Assembly (NCBI GenBank): GCA_963682175.1
Contig: OY821791.1
Span: 21,232,542-21,296,541 of the forward strand
DNA: 64,000 nucleotides
Direction of reading: 5' to 3'
Source: Triglochin maritima
Lineage: Eukaryota > Streptophyta > Magnoliopsida > Alismatales > Juncaginaceae
Shown: piece after piece, positions 57,024 through 64,000 of the stretch
How the letters are laid out: each line of letters opens with the position of its first letter
Numbering within the stretch: the stretch's first letter is position 1
Made by a program: the position numbers and the translations under genes
The notes under the pieces: generated by a model
What the model was told of the DNA's origin: nothing
What the model saw: only the letters and a program-made list of their open reading frames with translations
Database searches by the model: none

Positions 57024-58986
57024 ATGGAGACAAAGACTAGCTCTACACTTTTGCAACAACAAGATGGAGATTGTGGCACAACAAAGGATCCCCATTTCGT
57101 TTCAAAGGAAAGCTCTTCCACAGCTTTGGAAGAGTTTGATGTTGCGCCACCTCTAGGGAGTGTTGTATTTCCCCAAGGAAGTGGTCAGACCTCTTCTCAG
57201 CAAGGCCAAGGGCTTCCACGACCCTAGACTTCATCTAACATGTGGTTAAACGAGGGGAGAGGTTGGTTGTTTGCTCAAAGATGGAAGTAGTGGAGGCACT
57301 TAAAAGAAGGGATACGGTTTTGGTAGGGCACTTCATCGGCTTCAAACCTCACCTACCAACGTTGGAGAAGCACCTCCAAAATATATGGGCTCTTACTGGA
57401 GGTTTGGAGGTCATTAGAAGGGGGCAAGGTTTCTTGTTATTTCGTTTTTCTCTTGGAGAAGATAGGAAGAAAGTCCTTCAAGGAGGGCCATACTTTATTA
57501 GAGGAGCTCCATTTATGGTTCAAGAATGGCTCCCGGAGATGACCTTGGAGAAGGCACAAATCACAACGGTTCCTATATGGGTTCCTTTGCCGGAACTTGA
57601 CCTTCGTTTCTGGTCGCAAAGAACGTTGAGTATCATTGCAAGTGTACTCGGGAGACCACTCTACATGGATGACAACATGGCTTATGGAAGGAGATTAGCT
57701 TTTTCTCGGGTGTTCATCGAGGTAAGTCCTGATTTCTCATACCCTAGTTGGGTAGATATTCAAGTGGAGGATGGTGCAACACAGAGTTTTCGTGGAATAT
57801 GAGTGGCACCCCGGCTATTGTAAGGATTACCTTGAGTTTGGTCACGAGGAGACGAAATGTCCACGACAAAAATTACCCTCCAAGGTGCTTGTTCCCCAAC
57901 GTCAAGTTTCTGAAAAATGGGTGGTGGTTACTGGTGGTAAGGGGAAGAGGCGTGAAGGCTGTGATGAGAGAGTGGGGGGAGAGGCGAGTGGGAGTCGGTG
58001 TGGGTGGGGGCATGGGATAGAGGGATTGGTGAGGGTGAGAGAGGCTCGAGAGGAGAGGGAAGGAGCTGGTGGTAAGTAAGGGATGGGAGGAGAGGGTGGA
58101 AGGGATGATGAGGTGGAGCTTGGGGTAGCTGAGGTGGCAAGAGGAACAAATGGGGAGTGGCCATGTGGAAATGAGTGTGATGTGGCAGCTTTGGGAGGAA
58201 ATGGACAAAATGAGATAAGTAATTGCTCCTTGAAAGAGACCAATGCAACCATCCCATGTGGCAATGGTACCTCCTCCTCCCAAACAAATTCCAGCAAGGT
58301 TACAAAGGGTACAAAAGTAAGGGAGACAAGGGGGAGCCAAAAGAAGCAAATGGAAGTGGATGGGAAAAGTGTTGCACCCATTTCGGGACCATCCAATGAG
58401 AAGGAGTTTGAGTGCTCTACTTTCACTTGGGCCAATGAGGAGAGGGAATTCTCTTGTGCAATGGACATAGCAAGAGACCTTGAGGGTTTGCATGGGACAC
58501 ACTTAGTGGAGGCCATTGAAAGGCAAGGAAGTGGAAAACGTGATGAGCATGTGCTGCATGGAAAAGAGTCATCACGTGATGGGGAAGTGGTGCTTGAGGT
58601 TGAGTCATGGAGTGGGGACGAATTTCCTGTTAGAAGGGGGGCCATACCACTTGGCTTAATGGGTGGGCCTCAAGGGCATGAGGGACACTTAGTGAAGGCT
58701 CCTCAATATGAGAGGAATGGGAAAGCTGAATTAAATTTGGTGAATGAAATGGAGTTACAAAATTTAAATGGGACGTGCAATGGGACCTAGACCGATTTCA
58801 GAAACACATTGTGGGGGGAGATTTGAGATACTAGCAGTTGGGTTCGATTTGGGGGCAAGTGGTGAAGGCAGAACAAGGAAGAAGATAGGAAACTCGCCAC
58901 CACCACCACTTAGGTGATCCGCGAGAAAGATAACCAGCAAAACAATCTCTTGTGGAGGTAAATGGGGTCTCCCCGCACCTTTAAAG
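57024..58986 (+). pseudogene. LINE-F ORF1: DUF4283 and CCHC knuckle (broken)
   Basis: The start is ATG 57024 (METKTSSTLLQQQDGD). DUF4283 blocks are VVCSKMEVVEALKRRDTVLV, FLLFRFSLGEDRKKVLQGGP and LPEMTLEKAQITTVPIWVPL. The knuckle is YCKDYLEFGHEETKC, with one Cys replaced by Tyr. The acidic tail holds FECSTFTWANEEREF near 58405-58445. A frameshift lies near 57170, a TAA near 57236, a 2-base deletion near 57780 and stops near 58078 and 58788. The remaining C-terminus (SPPPPLR) reaches 58986 with further stops. Confidence 0.87.
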
Positions 58987-58988
58987 CA

Positions 58989-59052
58989 ATGAATATTCTA
59001 TTTTGGAATGTGTGTGGTGCAAATGGACCCGGCCGTGCACTAATGAAAAGGG
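58989..59052 (+). pseudogene. LINE-F ORF2 start (about 21 codons)
   Basis: ATG 58989 opens MNILFWNVCGANGPGRALMK, the start of the endonuclease domain as in LINE-D. It is interrupted after about 21 codons by the Copia-3 LTR. Confidence 0.85.
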
Positions 59053-59501
59053 TGTAGGATTTTGTGTCCCTATGTATGTATATATTTTAAAATTTTAATA
59101 TAACATACAAGATCGATTTTCATATTTTCAGCAATTTTATGTACATCTATTTGTGTTTTATTCTAATAACATGCAATCCTACATTTATTAAAATAAATCA
59201 CAAAGGTGAATCATACTTAAAGTTTCTCTAAAACCTTTTGATGATCCGGAGTCACGTTGCACGTTGTGTTGCCCACGGAATTGCCTTTGAGTGTTCACCA
59301 AACTCTAAACAAAGTTAGAGAGAATGAAGCTAGCCAATCAATCTCTAACAATGTTTAGAATCAAGCTAATTACCCCTCTTTAAGCTCCTGAGAATCTTAT
59401 TTCCAAAACTTAAATTTACTAAGACATTTTCGTGGTGATTAGGGAGAGATTAATGAGAGAAAAAAACTTGCATTAGTTTTAAAAAAAGTAGGAATAGGTG
59501 C

Positions 59502-59511
59502 CCTTATATAG
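59502..59511 (-). promoter_or_regulatory. Copia-3 LTR TATA box
   Basis: CTATATAAGG on the minus strand, about 180 bp downstream (in transcription direction) of the palindrome cluster. This would put the transcription start near 59475 and leave about 420 bp of R-U5. Confidence 0.55.
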
Positions 59512-59687
59512 GCTCCCAAAATATCCTTATCAAGAGCTATTATTTGCCATGATCCCTTATTTTTCTATCCTAAAATTAATCTCTAAATTCCACTTAATCA
59601 CCCACAAAAACGTTTTAATTAAATCTGGAATTATTCCACCCATGATTTAATTAATCTCTTAATAATTCAGGCAGAATCGTTCTTATT

Positions 59688-60037
59688 CGGTCAACCGAAC
59701 CATTCGGTTATAACACGTGTTCGGTGCACCGTGAGCTAGACGGTCGACCGAATCCGTATTAGAAAAATTCCCAAGAAGAATTTGGACGAACCACGTCTTG
59801 TAATCAGTCTACCTTTGACCCACCAAAATCGCTCCTGGAACATAGTCAGCGGATAACCGAGTCACCTTCGGTCTACCGAAAATACTACTTCTCGGTTGAC
59901 CGTTTCCAATCGGTTAACCGAACCCGATTGTCCATGCACTCTGGGCAATCTCGGTCAAACAATTGCGCTTACTCGTTCCCTATTCGGTTAACCGATCTGA
60001 AGATGCCCCAGTCGACCGAACCATGAACGGTTCACCG
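59688..60037. promoter_or_regulatory. Cluster of CGGTNNACCG palindromes in Copia-3 U3
   Basis: Eight exact CGGTNNACCG sites lie at 59688, 59722, 59741, 59869, 59893, 59911, 59985 and 60028. A near copy (CGGATAACCG) is at 59850, and half-sites are near 59705, 59952 and 60011. They lie 180-530 bp upstream of the TATA box on the element strand, a typical enhancer position. Several contain MYB-type half-sites (CGGTTA, CGGTTG). The binding protein is unknown. Confidence 0.7.
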
Positions 60038-61216
60038 TGTTTGACCCCGATTTTGCCTTTGTCAAATTTTGGATTTATTTCCAACAAAACTTGATCTTTT
60101 GGGGTTTTTAGCAAATTCATATCTTATGTAATATTATCCTATGTAATATTTAATTATTACACCCCATAATATATACCTCATATGAATTTATTATGATTCT
60201 AATTATGTTAATTCTCATAACATATTGATTTTAATTAATTCACCCCATAATATATACACATGTGTCCCATTTTCATAAGAAACCCGACGCATCATACGAA
60301 CTTAAAATCAAACCTCTTGTTTCCCAGTTTTGTGGTGTGACCTATGGGAGGATCTAAGCCTAATTGGCAGTGATATTAAACACTTAATATCTCAGACTAT
60401 AAGCGGTATCTAGCTACACATTATAGTCACCCAATTAGCATAGATGTCTTTGTTCCACCTGAACTAAAACACGATCCATTTAGTGATGTAAGTGCACCAC
60501 TTGTGTCCGTCCCTTGCCTCATGATATTAAGAATATATACAAAGTAGAAATGTGTCACCTTTGTATTATATTCATTTCTTGATCTCTTTAAGCTAATTAT
60601 AACTATGTAACTTAACTCAAGTTACATTGTGCACATTATAATTTTGCTTTATCAAGGGGCCCACTAATATCATCACTCATTTAAGAGGGGCAATGATAAT
60701 CGTTTGACTAGCTATCTTTTCCAGCACAAGTCATGTTCAACCAACTATTGCCGTTATCACTACACTCATTGGTAGCTTTTGACAATAATCAAATTAAGCA
60801 CTTCTTGAGTGAAAAGATATAAGTCTCATATCTTAGGATCCAACACACAGTAAAAACATTAATGACACGAAACACAATTCCATAATGTTTTACTTGTTAG
60901 GTCTATTCAATATATAAAAGTAATCTTTTCCTCTTTTATATACTCGTGTCGTCAATTAGTTGTAGAGCTACAACAATCGATGACCAACACGACAATCTTA
61001 TCTCGGTAATGAATGTTCCATGTTAATTACCATGATTGTGAATAACTTTTGATTTATGTAAACCATTATCTTTTAGAGCTCTACGGTGAAGGACCAAGTG
61101 CCTCTTCCTTAACACTTCCAAAAGACGAATACTATAATCAAGGAACAAAATGTTTGTACATTCAATTCATAATAATTTACATAAAAAAGTAAAAAATTTA
61201 GAACACATTCCTTTCA

Positions 61217-61228
61217 ATCTCCCACTTG
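61217..61228 (-). other. Polypurine tract of Copia-3
   Basis: On the minus strand CAAGTGGGAGAT directly precedes the LTR. The core AGTGGGAGA is shared with Copia-1, which is common in plant copia elements. Confidence 0.8.
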
Positions 61229-61297
61229 TTATCAAAGTTTTCTCTCACATACATTCTCAATGTATAAAACAATAATAACTAGGGTAACTCTCTCTAA

Positions 61298-64000
61298 TCA
61301 CTCATCAAGCCAATCCACATGGTTCCTCAGACCCATGGACTCGAAATGCATTTCGCCCTTGGCTTGGGATAAGGGTTTGGTGAATGGATCAGCTGTGTTG
61401 CTGTTTGTGTCCACCCATAACAGATTTATTTTGCCCTCGTCGATGAAGTCACATGTGACAAAGTACTTACGATCCATGTACTTCACTTTGTGGTGTGATT
61501 TGGGATCCTTGATTTGCGAGTTAGATGCACTATTATCGCAAAATAGCTCTACTGGTCCCTAGCTCGAGGGAACTACTCCAAGCTCTTCAAGGAACTCATG
61601 AAACTCGCATCCGAATAGTCCTCGGCTATTAATTCCCTTTGTCCTCCATAAATAAGAAACTTATCTTTGGTCCGGTTAAGGTACCTCAGAATATTCTTGA
61701 CCGCAGTCCAGTGCTCAGGACCTGCGTTGGATTGGTGACGACTTGTCACGCTTAGAGCATACGAGACATCGAGTCTTGTGCAAGTCATCGCGTACATGAT
61801 CGATCCTATTGCCGAAGCATAAGGGATATGTTTCATGTACTCCAAGTCTTTACGCGATTCAGCACGTTGAGACTTCTTGAGTTGCACACCCATACTCATT
61901 GGCACATTGCCCTTTTTGGAGTTGTTCATGCTGAACCTTTCCAAGACCTTGTCAATGTACGTACGTTGACTTAGGCCAATGAGTCTACGGGATCTATCTC
62001 TATATATCTTGATTCCGAAGTTGTATTGAGCCTCACCCATGTCTTTCATCGAAAATGCAGATTTCAATGAAGTTCTCGTTTGCTCAAGCAAAAGTATATG
62101 ATTTCCCATGAGGAGTATGTCATGGACATATAAGATCAAGAACACTATGTGGCTCCCACTAACCTTCTTGTATATACAAGGTTCTTCCTTACTTTGGACG
62201 AAGTGAATCTTTTTGACTTCTTCGTCAAAGCGCTTGTTACAACTCTTTGCTGCTTGCTTCAATCCATAAATGGATCTTTGAAGCTTGCATACTTTCTCAC
62301 TATTCTTTGGATCTTCAAAACCTTGAGGTTGTACCATGTACACATCCTCCTCCAAGTTCCCATTAAGGAACGCTGTTTTGACATCCATTTGCCATATCTC
62401 ATAATCATGAAATGCGGCAATAGCGAGCATAATCCGAATAGACTTGGACATGGCAACCGGTGAAAAAGTTTCATCATAGTCAATTCCTTGAACTTGGGTG
62501 AAACCTTTTGCTACAAGCCTCGCTTTGTAGGTTGTCAAGTTCCCATCCATGTCCATCTTCCTCTTGAAAACCCATTTATTTTGAATGTCCTTTTTCCCCT
62601 GAGGAAGGTCCACCAAGTTCCACACTTGATTATCATACATGGATTCTATTTCGGATTCCATGGCATTGAGCCACAGTTTGGAGTCCTTTCTTTCCATTGC
62701 TTCTTGAAAGGTCGAGGGATCATCGATATCTAGTACCATGATCTCATGAAGTCCCAAATACATATCGGGATTCTTCCTTTCCCTCGTTGACCTTCTAAGT
62801 TCTTTTGGTTCTATGTGTACTTCTCGAACTTCTTCCACAATTTCTTGCAGAATTGGTTCGTGTTCGATTCTCGAACGTACACTTGGTGGGGAAGATTGAG
62901 TTTCTCTCACAATTTCTTGCGAGGGTCTCTCACTCATGCTCCCACTAACCAAAGGAACCTCGGTTGGGCCTTCATGATCTTGAATGTCATCATTCATATC
63001 ATGATCTTGTAGAGTATCTTGAGTCTCCTCAAGCACAACTCTACTCCCATTACTTTTTATTCTTTCCAGAAATACTTTTTCTAGAAATACAGCATCCCTC
63101 TCTACAATCACTCGATTGGAGGTTATATGCCAAAAGTAGTATCCTCTTGTCTCACGAGGATAACCTATAAAGAAGCACTTATCCGCTTTTGGTTGAAGTT
63201 TGGTCGACATCACTCTCTTGACATAGGCCTCACAACCCCAAATCTTGAGAAAATTGAGCTTAGGTGTTTTACCACTCCATAGCTCATAAGGCGTTTTCTC
63301 TACGGATTTGTATGGAACATTATTTAGTGTGTAAGCCGCAGCTTCTAGTGCATAACTCCAAAAGTAAAGCGGCAATTCAGCTTGACTCATCATTGATCGA
63401 ACCATGTCGAGTAATGTCCTATTCCTCCTTTTCGATACCCCATTCCAGTGAGGTGTACGGGGAGGGGTGAGTTGTGGTACAATACCACACTCCTTTAGGA
63501 ATGAGTCAAATTCGGTACTTAAGTACTCACCTCCACGATCCGTTCGTAGAGACTTGATTTTCTTGTTGAGTTGGTTCTCTACTTCATTCTTGAATTCCTT
63601 GAACTTGTCAAAGGATTCACTTTTGTTTCTCATTAGATAAATATAGCCATAACGACTATAGTCATCCGTGAATGTAATGGAGTACCTAAAACCGTCTCTT
63701 GCACTAGTACTCATCGGACCACATACATCGGAATGTATCAAATCCAACAAGTCATTTGCTCTCGGTCCTTTCTTCTTGAAAGGAATCTTGGTCATTTTGC
63801 CCATTAGGCAAGGTTCGCACGTCTCCAATGATTTAAAATCAAGTTGATAGTGCCACAAGAGTATATCATTCACGTGAGTAGTTTTAAGTCTTTTGTTATT
63901 GATGTTTAAAATTTGTTTATTATTTAATTCAAGCAAATAGAGACCATTCCTTACGAATGCATTTGCATAGAAAATACCATTCCTCGATATAGACAAGCAA
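61298..64000 (-). pseudogene. Copia-3 gag-pol polyprotein: integrase, RT, RNase H remnant (5' part outside)
   Basis: From the window end inward: GAG-pre-integrase (ILLWHYQLDFKSLETCEPC, with an internal loss that removes the usual GHI segment); integrase ([16 protein letters not shown], then NGVSKRRNRT, where Lys replaces the catalytic Glu); RT of the RVT_2 type ([35 protein letters not shown]) with YVHD instead of YVDD; and RNase H. RNase H is cut after YSDASF near 61600 and joined out of frame to sequence near its end. The tail YMDRKYFVTCDFIDEGKINL to 61298 is in another frame. The copy is inactive but the domain order is standard. Confidence 0.92.

Larger units (their letters stand above)
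56926..59052 (+). mobile_element. LINE-F: leader, ORF1 and ORF2 start, interrupted by Copia-3
   Basis: The leader GTGCGCATGGGGAGCCCTGG with two TTCTTCACCAAA segments leads to ORF1. The element is cut inside the first codons of ORF2 at 59052 by the Copia-3 LTR. It is the closest relative of LINE-C in the window. The rest would lie beyond Copia-3, outside the window. Confidence 0.9.
59053..61216 (-). repeat. 3' LTR of Copia-3 (about 2.16 kb)
   Basis: On the minus strand it starts TGAAAGGAATGTG, right after GTGGGAGAT, and ends AATCCTACA at 59053, where LINE-F resumes. Ends are canonical TG...CA. It is unusually long for copia. The U3 part holds the palindrome cluster at 59688-60037 and a TATA box near 59502-59511. 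A fragment of the same LTR type is at 18165-18245. Left border 59053 is inferred from the break in LINE-F homology. Confidence 0.82.
59053..64000 (-). mobile_element. Copia-3: Ty1/copia element with a long LTR, continues past the window
   Basis: A minus-strand element of a different family from Copia-1 and Copia-2. Its 3' LTR is 59053-61216, the polypurine tract 61217-61228, and the coding region runs from 61298 to beyond the window end. It is inserted in ORF2 of LINE-F. The target duplication and 5' LTR are outside. Several catalytic positions are lost (see the coding entry). Confidence 0.9.

Overview
The window looks like nuclear DNA of a flowering plant, made almost entirely of transposable elements. 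The evidence is the combination of families: L1-type LINEs whose ORF1 carries a DUF4283 domain and CCHC knuckle and whose ORF2 carries endonuclease, reverse transcriptase and zf-RVT domains; Ty1/copia elements; an Athila-like Ty3/gypsy element primed by tRNA-Asp; and an En/Spm (CACTA) transposon with TNP2-like and Ptta/Transposase_24 genes. I found no convincing host protein gene, rRNA or tRNA. Every coding region is an element gene, and nearly all are broken. The species cannot be named from the sequence.

Layout. 1-3161: 3' part of LINE-A, followed by a triplicated 3' end. 3708-4743: purine (G+A) tract GA-1. 4744-6816: LINE-B fragment (ORF1 C-terminus plus endonuclease). 6817-8800: GA-2. 8801-10652: LINE-C 5' part, cut by Copia-1 (10653-18164, minus strand, left LTR only). 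18165-18245: end of a different copia LTR. 18246-20370: GA-3. 20371-25148: LINE-D. 25149-25209: short GA piece. 25210-40047: CACTA element, into an intron of which the complete minus-strand Copia-2 (30632-38299, TSD GTTTG) is inserted. 40048-40660: GA-4. 40661-43147: LINE-E with an internal ORF1-ORF2 deletion. 43148-47536: GA-5, a higher-order array. 47537-56077: complete gag-protease-only Athila-like element (TSD AGGGA) inserted in GA sequence. 56083-56925: GA-6. 56926-59052: LINE-F 5' part, cut by Copia-3 (59053 to the window end, minus strand).

How the parts relate. LINEs C, D, E and F all start directly after a GA tract, and LINEs A and E end in poly(A) that runs directly into GA sequence. 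The GA tracts are therefore best read as the long 5' untranslated region of this LINE family, arranged head to tail, rather than as independent microsatellites. Other LINE copies are fused to GA sequence inside ORF1, the endonuclease or the RT, as expected from recombination at purine-rich microhomology. LTR elements and the CACTA element later landed in this LINE/GA substrate.

The most interesting signals are: the GA 5'UTR with its conserved pyrimidine block; eight copies of the palindrome CGGTNNACCG in the U3 region of the Copia-3 LTR; a plant U-snRNA-like upstream element placed 32 nt before the TATA box in both Athila LTRs; the gag-protease-only architecture of that element; non-canonical TA...CA LTR ends in Copia-1 and Copia-2; and palindromic subterminal repeats at the CACTA end.
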